21,015 bases of DNA from contig JAGHRX010000211.1 of assembly GCA_018066165.1 (NCBI GenBank), positions 1-21,015 on the forward strand. Reading direction: 5' to 3'. Position numbers and translations under genes: made by a program. Positions 8,049-15,993 of the stretch are shown here, piece after piece (positions within the stretch are counted from its first letter, which is position 1; each line of letters opens with the position of its first letter). This DNA is from UBA1723 sp018066165. Lineage in GTDB: Bacteria; Bacteroidota; Bacteroidia; Bacteroidales; Paludibacteraceae. A model generated the notes under the pieces. It ran no database searches, was not told where the DNA came from, and worked only from the letters and a program-made list of their open reading frames with translations.

Positions 8049-9227
8049 TCATTTCCTTATCCATCCTTTTGCAGTCTTGCTTCCCAATCGCTCTGCCTTC
8101 TTGAAATTCTCCTGAGCAAGAGGAGTGTTTTCCAAACGGTGGTAGCAAAGACCTATTTGATAGAAGGCTTCGTGGTCAGTCTTGTCGATCTGAGTGGCTT
8201 TAGAGAAAAAGTTGATAGCCTCCTCGTAATGCTTTAGGTTTTTATGTGTCGACGCGAGTTTGCACAGTAGCCACTCGTCGTCTTTGTCGAGATCGTATGC
8301 TTTTTCGTAAAGCGACAATGCCTTGTCGTACTTGCCTTGCTCATAGTAGACGTTGCCGAGATTTTTGTAAGGCGACGCGTATTTAGGCGACGCTTCGATA
8401 GCCATGTTCAGATATTTGATGCTTGAGTCTGGCTGGCCAAGTTCATAATGTGTGCATGCCATACCGTTATAAGTGCGGGCTGGGTTCTTGCTGTATTGCA
8501 ACGACTTACGGTATTCGGCCAAAGCATTGTCGTATTCTCCAGCCAACGTAAGGGTTAGTCCGATATTGTTGTATATCCAAGCCTTGTTGGGTTGATGGAA
8601 ACGGAAATTCTTAGCGGAGACGAAATTCTTGTCTGCCATGAATTTCTTCAGACTGTTTTGGTATAGCTTGATAGCCTCGGCATAGTTCTTGGAAGAGCGT
8701 TCAGCGTTGGCAAGATTAAACTTTATGGCGTTGTATTTCTTCTTTTTGATGCTCAGCGCATGGTTGAAATGGTAGATGGCTTTGGCGTTCTCTCCTTTCT
8801 CTTGGGCGATGATGCCGAGGATGTTGTAGGCGTCGGCAAGCTTCGGGTCTTTGCTCACGGCCACCTGACAGATCTTTTCAAGGTCGTTGTACTGATGGTT
8901 GTGAAGGAGGATAGCTCCGGCCAAGTTGATAAGGTCTTTGTTGGTAGGGTTGAATTTCATCGCCTGCTTGATCGCCTCCACAGCCTCATCGTGACGCTCA
9001 TCACGTTTCAATTTATAACACAACTGCATATATGCCGACGAATTGCCTGGCATACGGTTGGTGATGTCGTATAATTCATCTATTGAGGCATTCGTGGATT
9101 GGAAATAATTGTCGTTAAGTTCAGGCAGATGCAGCAGCTGAGTCTCGTCCTGTATTCGGAAGATAGTCTGAGCCGACGTCGCTGCAATAGACATCAGTAA
9201 GAAGATATACGAAAGTAATTGTCTCAT
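8049..9227 (-). CDS. secreted tetratricopeptide repeat protein
   Basis: 392-aa protein with a typical signal peptide (MRQLLSYIFLLMSIAATSAQ, cleavage after residue 18-20) and no lipobox, so it is probably periplasmic. From about residue 45 to the end it is made of roughly nine TPR units; clear ones are ADAYNILGIIAQEKGENAKA, AWIYNNIGLTLTLAGEYDNA, ASPYKNLGNVYYEQGKYDKA and HEAFYQIGLCYHRLENTPLA. TPR arrays are protein-protein interaction scaffolds, and such proteins in Bacteroidetes are often linked to cell-envelope assembly; no partner can be read from this sequence. A break in repeat spacing around residues 190-215 (the MADKNFVSAKNFRFHQP region) may be a linker. It has its own -7 box, separate from the activase gene downstream. 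Confidence 0.88.
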   Translation of the reverse strand: MRQLLSYIFLLMSIAATSAQTIFRIQDETQLLHLPELNDNYFQSTNASIDELYDITNRMPGNSSAYMQLCYKLKRDERHDEAVEAIKQAMKFNPTNKDLINLAGAILLHNHQYNDLEKICQVAVSKDPKLADAYNILGIIAQEKGENAKAIYHFNHALSIKKKKYNAIKFNLANAERSSKNYAEAIKLYQNSLKKFMADKNFVSAKNFRFHQPNKAWIYNNIGLTLTLAGEYDNALAEYRKSLQYSKNPARTYNGMACTHYELGQPDSSIKYLNMAIEASPKYASPYKNLGNVYYEQGKYDKALSLYEKAYDLDKDDEWLLCKLASTHKNLKHYEEAINFFSKATQIDKTDHEAFYQIGLCYHRLENTPLAQENFKKAERLGSKTAKGWIRK

Positions 9228-9275
9228 AGTCGTTATGGTAGTCTTTGTTGTAGTAGTTTTTGCAAGATTTCCTTA

Positions 9276-9283
9276 CAAAAGTA
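9276..9283 (-). promoter_or_regulatory. -7 box of the TPR gene
   Basis: TACTTTTG on the minus strand fits TAnnTTTG and lies 48 nt before the ATG at 9227. No -33 TTG at the expected distance. Confidence 0.45.
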
Positions 9284-9378
9284 ATTCATTTTGCGTTATA
9301 TAGTGTCTGAGAAACAGATGTTGTTGGACATCAAGTAGGGACAATGCTTTGTGCTGATGCCCATAATTTTCAAAATTG

Positions 9379-9409
9379 TTGTATTATCTCTAAAAAAGGG
9401 TTACTTTTG
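9379..9409 (+). promoter_or_regulatory. promoter of the CMP-sugar operon
   Basis: TTG (9379-9381), 20 bp spacer, TACTTTTG (9402-9409), a full -33/-7 match. It predicts a leader of about 225 nt before the first ATG at 9642, much longer than other leaders in this window. Confidence 0.65.
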
Positions 9410-9414
9410 TTTTT

Positions 9415-9641
9415 GTTATAATCACATTGGTATGTTTAATGTAATTATATACGAATTGCCCAAATATGCTTATTTTTAATACGCTCGCCCTACGGGCTCG
9501 CGTCGGAGAGAGGGGTTAGGGCCAAAATAATAAAACATGGGCCCTTAACAATCCTCGTTTGGGACAATACTATATAATCTCCATGTTTGATTGCTATTTG
9601 TGATTTGATGTGATTTGTAATGAATTGAATTTTAACGTAAT
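9415..9641 (+). other. long untranslated leader with a GC-rich insert-like patch
   Basis: Most of this gap is AT-rich, but 9481-9523 is strikingly GC-rich (GCCC-TAC-GGGC hairpin at 9487-9497, then CGTCGGAGAGAGGGG). TTAGGGCC (9516-9523) can pair in part with GGGCCC near 9539-9545. No open frame with recognisable protein, no clear riboswitch and no T-run terminator is visible. It may be a dispersed intergenic element or a regulatory leader. Confidence 0.4.
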
Positions 9642-10301
9642 ATGAAAAGAAAAGTTGTTGCGGTTGTTCCGATGAAATTAAACAACAGAAGACTGCCGGG
9701 AAAGAACACAAAGAAATTTGACAATGGAGATCCGTTGTGTTGCTATATCCTCAACACATTAAAGAAGATTCCTGAGATAGATGAGATTTTTGTGTATTGC
9801 AGTAATCCTGATGTGCAACAATTCTTGCCTTCGGGAGTGACTTATTTGAAGAGATCGGAAAGTTTGGATCAGGACACTTCCTCAATCAACGATGTGCTTA
9901 GCTCGTTTGCCAAAGACGTGGATTCTGAAATCTACGTTATGACTCATGCCACATCACCTTTCGTCTCTGCCGAGTCGATCCGTAAAGGTCTGCTTGCTGT
10001 GATGAACGACGGTTACGACTCAGCTTTCGCGGTGAAGAAAATTCAGGATTTCTTGTGGATGAATGACAAACCGTTGAATTACAGCCTTGATAAAATCGCC
10101 AGAACACAGGATTTGCCTCCGATCTTTGCGGAGACAAGTGGCTTCTATATTTACAAAAATCCTATCATCACGGAGATGAACCGTCGAATCGGAAACAATC
10201 CGTTGAAGGTGGAGGTCAGTGATATTGAGGCTGTGGATATCGACGAGAAGTTTGATTTCGAGTTGGCAAATATTCTATACAATAACGTAATCAACCGTTG
10301 A
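9642..10301 (+). CDS. NeuA-like cytidylyltransferase (CMP-sugar synthetase family)
   Basis: 219-aa member of the acylneuraminate/KDO cytidylyltransferase family, which activates 2-keto acid sugars with CTP to CMP-sugars. The N-terminal nucleotide-binding loop is visible as VVPMKLNNRRLPGKN (residues 8-22), matching the family's IPAR.gSKR.P.KN. THATSPFVSAESI (101-113) corresponds to the central QpTSPlr motif, and EVSDIEAVDIDEKFDFE (191-207) to the C-terminal metal-binding region, with Asp199 and Asp201 as likely Mg ligands. It differs from classical NeuA by the MKLNN loop in place of ARGGS, so substrate preference cannot be assigned. First gene of a tight operon: only 3 nt separate it from the aldolase gene. 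The sugar substrate probably comes from the aldolase and the product goes to the transferase downstream (inference). Confidence 0.85.
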   Translation: MKRKVVAVVPMKLNNRRLPGKNTKKFDNGDPLCCYILNTLKKIPEIDEIFVYCSNPDVQQFLPSGVTYLKRSESLDQDTSSINDVLSSFAKDVDSEIYVMTHATSPFVSAESIRKGLLAVMNDGYDSAFAVKKIQDFLWMNDKPLNYSLDKIARTQDLPPIFAETSGFYIYKNPIITEMNRRIGNNPLKVEVSDIEAVDIDEKFDFELANILYNNVINR

Positions 10302-10304
10302 TCT

Positions 10305-11894
10305 ATGTCGCATGGAGTTAAAATTTTAGATTGCACGTTGCGTGATGGCGGTTATGTCAACAATTGGGAGTTCGGGGAGAATAATATAAAGTTTATCATA
10401 GAAAAACTGTCCGGAGCTCATATTGACATCGTGGAGTGTGGCTTCTATAGTCCGCATAAGCAATACGACGCCAACCGTACAATTTATACCAATTTTAACG
10501 ATATCTTAGACATTGCCAGATCAAATGCCGACCGAGACATCGCCTGCATGGTGAATTATGGTGAGTGTGACCTGACGGAGCTGCCCGTGTCGGATGGCTC
10601 GTGCCGTGTGAATATCAGAATCGCATTCCATCAAAAAGATTTAGATAAAGCGTTACTGTTTTGCGAAGGAGTACAGAAGAAGGGATATGAAGTGTTTGTC
10701 CAGCCGATGAACACAGTGGCTTATTCCGACGATGATTTCAAACTCCTTTTCGACAGATGTAACGACATGAATCCACGCGCTGTCTATATCGTGGATTCGT
10801 TTGGCTCAATGAAGCCAGACCAGCTGAAACGTTTGTTTTCATTATATAGTGAGAATCTGAAATCCTCAATCTGTATAGGATTCCACTCTCACAACAATCT
10901 CCAGATGTCGTTCACCAATTCTCAGGAGTTGTTGCGTCAGAACAACGACAGAGATATCATCATCGACTCCTCCGTGCTTGGAATGGGACGTGGAGCCGGA
11001 AATCTCTGCACTGAGTTGCTGACAATGTATCTCAACGACAATTATGGAAAGCATTACGGCATCATCCCAATTCTTGAGATCGTGGATAATTGCGTCGCGG
11101 CAATTTTCGCAAGACAACCTTGGGGCTACTCGATGCCATATTATATTGCGTCGGTGAACGGATGCCATCCCAACTATGCCACTTATCTTGCCAACAAGCA
11201 GACAATAGGTGTGCAGGCCATCAATGAGATATTGGCGTCTTTGCCCTACGAACATCGTTCGCATTATAATCAGGAGGAGATTGAAAACCTATATATCGAC
11301 TATCAGAATCAGGCTATCGACGACGCCGAAAACCTTGTCCGCCTGAAGACATTGTTGGATGGCCGTGAGATTTTGATCCTTGCTCCAGGTAAGAGCATCT
11401 CACAGGAGGAGATCTTGATCAAGGAGTATCTTAAGATTCATAAGACTCTCGTCATCTCAGTCAACTTTACAAGCTCCTCTTTCGACAGCGACATGCTATT
11501 CTATAGCAATTCAAAGAGAGAAAGCTCGATTGATTGGACAAATTTAAGTCAAAAAGGAAAGAGCATCATTGCGACGTCGAATGTCCATGTCGACAATGGT
11601 TCAGCTATACGCGTCAACTATAAATCGCTTGTTTGCTCAAAATATGGAGAGGCTGACAACGCGTGCCTGATGCTATTGCGTCTGCTCAAGAAAATAGGAA
11701 GACGACGAATCACAATCGCCGGATTCGATGGATTCTCCGTCGGACGAGAGAATTACCATTCCGACAATGTGCAGAATATCGTCAATAGCGAGATCATCAC
11801 AGAAAGAAATAAGAATATCTCTGCTCAACTGAAGGAACTAATGCAGGATATGCAGATCCATTTCTTAACGCCATCTATGTATGTCACAGAATAA
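10305..11894 (+). CDS. DRE-TIM aldolase domain fused to a GT42/DUF115-like domain
   Basis: 529-aa two-domain protein. Residues 1 to about 300 are a DRE-TIM metallolyase (HMG-CoA lyase / 4-hydroxy-2-oxovalerate aldolase superfamily): LDCTLRDGGY at 8-17 gives catalytic Arg13 and metal ligand Asp14, GFHSHNN at 192-198 gives metal ligands His194 and His196, and GMGRGAGN at 226-233 gives Asn233. Residues about 350-529 look like the Rossmann-type core shared by DUF115 and GT42 sialyltransferases: ILAPGKSIS near 357, ITIAGFDGFS near 466 and IHFLTP near the end match the order seen in CstII-type enzymes (my recollection of the family, not a search). The aldolase could join pyruvate to an aldehyde to make a 2-keto acid (inference). 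Its last 14 nt overlap the next gene, indicating translational coupling. Confidence 0.8.
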   Translation: MSHGVKILDCTLRDGGYVNNWEFGENNIKFIIEKLSGAHIDIVECGFYSPHKQYDANRTIYTNFNDILDIARSNADRDIACMVNYGECDLTELPVSDGSCRVNIRIAFHQKDLDKALLFCEGVQKKGYEVFVQPMNTVAYSDDDFKLLFDRCNDMNPRAVYIVDSFGSMKPDQLKRLFSLYSENLKSSICIGFHSHNNLQMSFTNSQELLRQNNDRDIIIDSSVLGMGRGAGNLCTELLTMYLNDNYGKHYGIIPILEIVDNCVAAIFARQPWGYSMPYYIASVNGCHPNYATYLANKQTIGVQAINEILASLPYEHRSHYNQEEIENLYIDYQNQAIDDAENLVRLKTLLDGREILILAPGKSISQEEILIKEYLKIHKTLVISVNFTSSSFDSDMLFYSNSKRESSIDWTNLSQKGKSIIATSNVHVDNGSAIRVNYKSLVCSKYGEADNACLMLLRLLKKIGRRRITIAGFDGFSVGRENYHSDNVQNIVNSEIITERNKNISAQLKELMQDMQIHFLTPSMYVTE

Positions 11895-12915
11895 CAATAA
11901 ATTCGGGAATGCCTGTTTGTGCATCTCTAACTACGCACTTTTGCTTTATCTGCTTATCGTCGACGAGGAGACAGCAAAAAACGACACTTACTATGTCTTT
12001 GGAAAGGCTATCGACAAGAAAGTCTTGAACAAGATAACACCGAACATATTTGTGCCGTCGAGAAACGGAAACTCGATCAAGGATGTCGTAATGCGATTCT
12101 GGGACAAGATGAGGTTGAGAAACTTCTGGGACGACAAACCCGTTGATTTGAATACGTGTACTTTCTATGCACAGGATCATGCGTTCCTGTCGATCTTGTT
12201 GAGGAACGTGGATTATAAACTCCTGTCCGATTGCCCTAACTATTTTACAATCAACATGCAGGAGGGTAGTAGCGAGTATAGGAAGCTGGAAAAGAATAAA
12301 CATTCTCTCGCTGGAAAATTACAACGCCTGATGTATGGCGACGTCGCTGTCTCCACATTCGGCAACAACTCCCATTGCAAGGAGATATATCTTACAGAGG
12401 AAAATATCTCACCTGTCTTAGACGGAAAACTTTTGCATGAAAAGTCGATGCAGGAGTTGTGGAATGAATCAACGGAGTCGAAAAAGCGTTTTATTGAGAA
12501 TATTTTCGACGTGGATAGAGAGGAACTTAAATGTTTTGATGGGAAAGTGATTTTCTTCTCTCAACCACTTGTTGAGGATGGCAATATGAGTGAGGCTGAG
12601 TATGTGGAGTATATTAAAAAGATATTCGGCCAGTACGACACATCCAAACTCCTTATTAAGACGCATCCAAGAGACAAGTTTGACTATCAGTCGTTATTCC
12701 CAGAGATACAGATCTATACAAAACCAATCAACGCACAACTGCTTGTGCTGATGGGATTGAATGTCGACAGAGTGGCGACAATCTGCTCGTCGGCTGTCTA
12801 CACATTCCCAGAAAGTGTGGAGATTGATTGGTATGCCAACTCAAATCCTATAATGAAGGCATATTGCAACGGAACAATCAAACCATTCCGTAAGTACAAC
12901 GATATTGTTTTGTAA
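11881..12915 (+). CDS. sialyltransferase-like glycosyltransferase (GT52/GT38-like)
   Basis: 344-aa protein with the motif order of bacterial GT-B sialyltransferases and polysialyltransferases: an acidic-Gly motif (QEG at 127-129, within NMQEGSSEY, or EDG at 232-234 in QPLVEDG), an HP motif THPRD at 261-265, and a paired serine motif CSSAVYT at 302-308. In those families the acidic residue acts as base and His-Pro and Ser/Thr contact CMP. There is no signal peptide and no convincing membrane segment beyond a short hydrophobic patch near residues 17-27, consistent with a cytoplasmic or membrane-associated transferase acting on surface glycan. The ATG at 11881 lies inside the aldolase gene (14-nt overlap, shifted frame). 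The exact GT family is uncertain; the CMP-sugar context supports the call. Confidence 0.68.
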   Translation: MSQNNNKFGNACLCISNYALLLYLLIVDEETAKNDTYYVFGKAIDKKVLNKITPNIFVPSRNGNSIKDVVMRFWDKMRLRNFWDDKPVDLNTCTFYAQDHAFLSILLRNVDYKLLSDCPNYFTINMQEGSSEYRKLEKNKHSLAGKLQRLMYGDVAVSTFGNNSHCKEIYLTEENISPVLDGKLLHEKSMQELWNESTESKKRFIENIFDVDREELKCFDGKVIFFSQPLVEDGNMSEAEYVEYIKKIFGQYDTSKLLIKTHPRDKFDYQSLFPEIQIYTKPINAQLLVLMGLNVDRVATICSSAVYTFPESVEIDWYANSNPIMKAYCNGTIKPFRKYNDIVL

Positions 12916-12937
12916 CAGTCATCGTTAACGTCAACGT

Positions 12938-13849
12938 CTACTGACAATGCGGATGGTACTGCATAATTTGATCCCTCAGATGATCCACATTGATATGAGT
13001 GTAGATTTCAGTAGTTAGAATCGACTCGTGGCCGAGCATCTCCTGAATGCTTCGCAGGTCGGCACCGCCCTCAAGAAGATGAGTGGCAAACGAGTGGCGG
13101 AAAGTGTGTGGACTTATATTCTTTGTTATGCCGGCTTTCTCAGCCAACTCCTTTATCAATACAAATATGGTGATGCGAGAGATATGTTTTCCACGGTTGG
13201 AAAGAAAAAGATAATCACGTTCGCTATCCTTCACATTCTCCATCTCCATACGGTCGTTGATCCAATCCTTCACGATATCTATGCTGCCTTCTCCGATTGG
13301 CACAAGACGTTGTTTGTCCCCCTTACCGAACACCACGATAAACTCCTGCTCAAGCGCAAGGTTGGAAATCTTCAGATTAGATAGTTCGCTCACACGCAAA
13401 CCACAGCTGTAGAGCATCTCGATGATGGCAAGGTTACGTCTGCCAGTAGGGGTAGACGTGTCGATCTGTGCTTCAATCGCGTCGATCTCCTCAATAGAGA
13501 GCACCTCAGGAAGATGACGCCCGAGCGACGGACATTCAAGCAACTCCGTCGGATCGTCAGCAATCGCGTCTTCAAGGATAAGAAACTTATAGAAAGATTT
13601 GATTCCGGAGATGATTCTCGCCTGTGAACGGGCTGATATGCCCAATTCCACCAACGACGTGATGAAACATTCCAAATCAGTAAGCGTCACCTTTTCCGCC
13701 TCAATACCTTCCGCCGCCAAATATGAGAGCAGTTTTGCCAAATCCTCAAGATAGGCATCTTTGGTGTTGCCACTAAGTGATCGCTCGACGATGAGATATT
13801 GCTCATAGTCGCGTACCATAGGAAGATGACGGAATTTATCTATATTCAT
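12938..13849 (-). CDS. xerD: tyrosine recombinase XerD
   Basis: 303-aa site-specific recombinase. XerD acts with XerC at the dif site to resolve chromosome dimers during division. The N-terminal SAM-like DNA-binding domain spans about 5-95 (YEQYLIVERSLSGNTKDAYLEDL). The catalytic domain shows the full set of residues: Arg152 (CGLRVSEL), Lys176 (FGKGDKQR), His248 and Arg251 (SPHTFRHSFATHLLEGGADL), His274 (LGHESILTT) and nucleophile Tyr283 (IYTHI). Length and the HTFRHSFATHL motif are typical of XerD rather than of integrases on mobile elements, and the neighbours are housekeeping genes. It converges with the CMP-sugar operon with a 22-nt gap and no obvious terminator. Its predicted mRNA leader contains a long hairpin just before the start codon. 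Confidence 0.93.
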   Translation of the reverse strand: MNIDKFRHLPMVRDYEQYLIVERSLSGNTKDAYLEDLAKLLSYLAAEGIEAEKVTLTDLECFITSLVELGISARSQARIISGIKSFYKFLILEDAIADDPTELLECPSLGRHLPEVLSIEEIDAIEAQIDTSTPTGRRNLAIIEMLYSCGLRVSELSNLKISNLALEQEFIVVFGKGDKQRLVPIGEGSIDIVKDWINDRMEMENVKDSERDYLFLSNRGKHISRITIFVLIKELAEKAGITKNISPHTFRHSFATHLLEGGADLRSIQEMLGHESILTTEIYTHINVDHLRDQIMQYHPHCQ

Positions 13850-13854
13850 ATCAC

Positions 13855-13919
13855 TAACGAAGACGAAGACGAAAACGAAGACGAAGACGGTGTTATCGTT
13901 TTCGTCTTCGTTTTCGTTA
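13855..13919 (-). repeat. 23-bp inverted repeat of GAAGAC/GAAAAC hexamers in the xerD leader
   Basis: The left arm 13855-13877 (TAACGAAGACGAAGACG then AAAACG) and the right arm 13897-13919 pair over 23 bp with a single G-U type mismatch and a 19-nt loop. The arms are built from a degenerate hexamer, GAAGAC/GAAAAC. The right end of this structure is 5 bp from the xerD ATG (13849), and it lies wholly between the xerD -7 box and the start codon. Confidence 0.8.
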
Positions 13920-13927
13920 ATATTTCA

Positions 13928-13935
13928 CAAATATA
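13928..13935 (-). promoter_or_regulatory. -7 box of xerD
   Basis: TATATTTG on the minus strand fits TAnnTTTG. No -33 TTG is present at the usual distance. It would give a leader of about 72 nt that carries the whole hexamer hairpin. Confidence 0.45.
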
Positions 13936-13944
13936 AGATGATTT

Positions 13945-13975
13945 TTTGCGACTTGGATAAAAATGAGTAATTTTG
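13945..13975 (+). promoter_or_regulatory. promoter of aroQ (and probably pyk)
   Basis: TTTG (13945-13948), 19 bp spacer, TAATTTTG (13968-13975): a full -33/-7 match, with the aroQ ATG 32 nt after the -7 box. Confidence 0.75.
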
Positions 13976-14006
13976 CACCGTTTTTGTAACACATCAAAGC
14001 AAAGGA

Positions 14007-14453
14007 ATGAATATCATTATTATCAACGGACCCAATCTTAATCTTTTGGGCAAGAGAGAACCATCAATCTACGGAAGTCAATCGTTTGAAGACTATTTGG
14101 ATGTGCTTAAACAGCGTTACCCTGATGTGAATATTGAATATTACCAGTCGAATGTGGAGGGCGAGCTTATCGACACTATTCAGGAAACTGGTTTCATCTC
14201 TGACGGTATCGTGCTTAACGCAGGCGCTTACACTCACACGTCTGTGGCTATTCCAGACGCAATCCGAGCTATCAAATGTCCGGTGATCGAGGTGCATATC
14301 TCCAACACTCACAAAAGAGAGGAGTTCCGTCACAAATCATTCCTAACAGCCGCTTGCTGGGGTACAATCCTTGGTTTCGGCATGGATTCATACAGACTTG
14401 CTATCGAGGCTCTAATCGAGTACAACAAGTCGAAAGAGGACGACAAAGAGTAA
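14007..14453 (+). CDS. aroQ: 3-dehydroquinate dehydratase, type II
   Basis: 148-aa enzyme of the shikimate pathway that converts 3-dehydroquinate to 3-dehydroshikimate for aromatic amino acid synthesis. Type II motifs are intact: INGPNLNLLGKREPSIYG at 6-23 with Arg17 and catalytic Tyr22, Asn71 and His77 in NAGAYTHTS, catalytic His97 in EVHISN, and Arg108 in EEFRHKS. The length is typical of the dodecameric type II enzymes. The start ATG follows a good promoter by 32 nt. The pyk gene begins 20 nt after its stop, so the two probably share a transcript. Confidence 0.96.
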   Translation: MNIIIINGPNLNLLGKREPSIYGSQSFEDYLDVLKQRYPDVNIEYYQSNVEGELIDTIQETGFISDGIVLNAGAYTHTSVAIPDAIRAIKCPVIEVHISNTHKREEFRHKSFLTAACWGTILGFGMDSYRLAIEALIEYNKSKEDDKE

Positions 14454-14472
14454 TTTTAACGACTGAAATATT

Positions 14473-15939
14473 ATGGCTAAAAAAACTAAGATCATAGCCA
14501 CCGTCTCCGACATACGTTGTGATGTTGACTTTGTGCGTCAGCTTTGGGAGAACGGAATGAATGTGGCGAGAATGAACTCTGCCCACATCACTGACGAGGG
14601 ATTCCTTCGTATTATCAACAATGTAAGAGCTGTCTCTCCTGAGATCGGTATCCTTATGGACACAAAGGGTCCGGAAGTGCGTACTACAACTCTTGAAGGC
14701 GACGACGGAAACACAAAGATCCAGATCAAGAGCGGCGATATCATCAAGATTGCTGGCGACGTTAAAAAGAACAGTAAGCCAGGAGAGATCTACGTCACTT
14801 ATCCAGACTTCGTTAAGGATGTCAAGGTGGGCGACCATATCCTTTTTGATGACGGTGAGATCGACATCAAGGTGTTGAGCAAGAATGACGAGTGCTTGAC
14901 ATGTGAGGCACAGAACGACGGTGAGCTTGGCTCACGCAAGAGTGTCAACGTCCCTGGTGTGAGAATCAACCTTCCGTCGCTAACAGAGAGAGACAAACAT
15001 AATATCCTATTTGCTATCGAGCACGACGTCGATTTTATAGCACACTCGTTTGTTCGTTCAAAGCAGGATGTGTTAGATATCCAGAAGATTCTTGACGAGC
15101 ACAACAGCCAGATCAAGATCATCGCTAAGATTGAGAATCAGGAGGGTGTCGACAATATCGACGAGATCCTTGAGGCTGCATACGGAGTGATGATCGCCCG
15201 TGGCGACTTGGGTATCGAGGTGCCACAGGAGAAGATTCCTGGAATCCAGCGTGTGTTGATCCGCAAGTGTGTTGTGGCTCGCAAGCCAGTGATTGTGGCT
15301 ACTCAGATGCTACACTCAATGATCAAGAACCCACGCCCTACTCGTGCAGAGGTTACAGATATCGCCAACGCAATCTTCTACCGTACAGACGCATTGATGC
15401 TAAGCGGTGAGACTGCTTACGGTAAGTATCCAATCGAGGCAATCTCTACAATGAGCAAGATTGCTGAGGAGGCAGAGAAGACAAAGCTGAAAGACAACGA
15501 TATCAAGGTGCCATTGGCAACAGGTGCTGATGATATCACTTCATATTTGACAGAGCAGGCTGCACGTTCAGCAGAGCTTCTTCACACAAAGGCAATCGTC
15601 ACAGATAGTACAACAGGACGTACAGCACGATTCATCGCCGCTTACCGTGGAGATACTATTGTGTTGGCAATCTGCTATAAGGAAAGATTGATCCGTCAGC
15701 TGGCATTGTCTTACGGAGTTATTCCAATCTATCAGGCACCTAAGGAAGACAACCGTCACTATTTCTTCGCAGCACTTAAGATGCTTATTGAAGACGGATA
15801 CTTGAAATTCCACGACCGTGTGGTTTATATCAGTGGAAGCCAGGCTCCAGGTGAGGGTGGAGGAAACACATTCTTGGAGATCAATAGCATTGATAATATC
15901 TTTGCTAACCAGAATGGATACCTCCTTCCTAATTTCTAA
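14473..15939 (+). CDS. pyk: pyruvate kinase
   Basis: 488-aa glycolytic enzyme that transfers phosphate from phosphoenolpyruvate to ADP. Visible landmarks: Arg33 in NVARMNSAH (substrate phosphate binding), MDTKGPEVR at 62-70, catalytic Lys219 in IIAKIENQEG with Glu221 and Asp245 (MIARGDLGIEVP) as metal ligands, VATQMLHSMIKNPRPTRAEV at 275-294, and GETAYGKYP at 312-320. The C-terminal allosteric domain (about 350-470) is present. The first strand reads ATVSDIRCD where many family members have ATIGPAS, a minor departure. It lies 20 nt after aroQ, and since the two products use and feed on phosphoenolpyruvate-related metabolism, co-transcription is sensible. It ends at a perfect-palindrome terminator. 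Confidence 0.96.
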   Translation: MAKKTKIIATVSDIRCDVDFVRQLWENGMNVARMNSAHITDEGFLRIINNVRAVSPEIGILMDTKGPEVRTTTLEGDDGNTKIQIKSGDIIKIAGDVKKNSKPGEIYVTYPDFVKDVKVGDHILFDDGEIDIKVLSKNDECLTCEAQNDGELGSRKSVNVPGVRINLPSLTERDKHNILFAIEHDVDFIAHSFVRSKQDVLDIQKILDEHNSQIKIIAKIENQEGVDNIDEILEAAYGVMIARGDLGIEVPQEKIPGIQRVLIRKCVVARKPVIVATQMLHSMIKNPRPTRAEVTDIANAIFYRTDALMLSGETAYGKYPIEAISTMSKIAEEAEKTKLKDNDIKVPLATGADDITSYLTEQAARSAELLHTKAIVTDSTTGRTARFIAAYRGDTIVLAICYKERLIRQLALSYGVIPIYQAPKEDNRHYFFAALKMLIEDGYLKFHDRVVYISGSQAPGEGGGNTFLEINSIDNIFANQNGYLLPNF

Positions 15940-15965
15940 TAGAAATTAAATTATTGAATATGTAG

Positions 15966-15990
15966 AGACGGGGCATGCCCCGTCTTTTTA
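15966..15990 (+). terminator. pyk terminator
   Basis: AGACGGGGCATGCCCCGTCT (15966-15985) is a perfect 20-bp palindrome followed by TTTTTA. It shares its GACGGGG stem with the terminators at 3513 and 18828. Confidence 0.85.
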
Positions 15991-15993
15991 ATA

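Noticed and set aside
12938..13849. Integrase of a mobile element
   Set aside because: Length, motifs and housekeeping neighbours fit chromosomal XerD; no attachment sites or mobile genes flank it.
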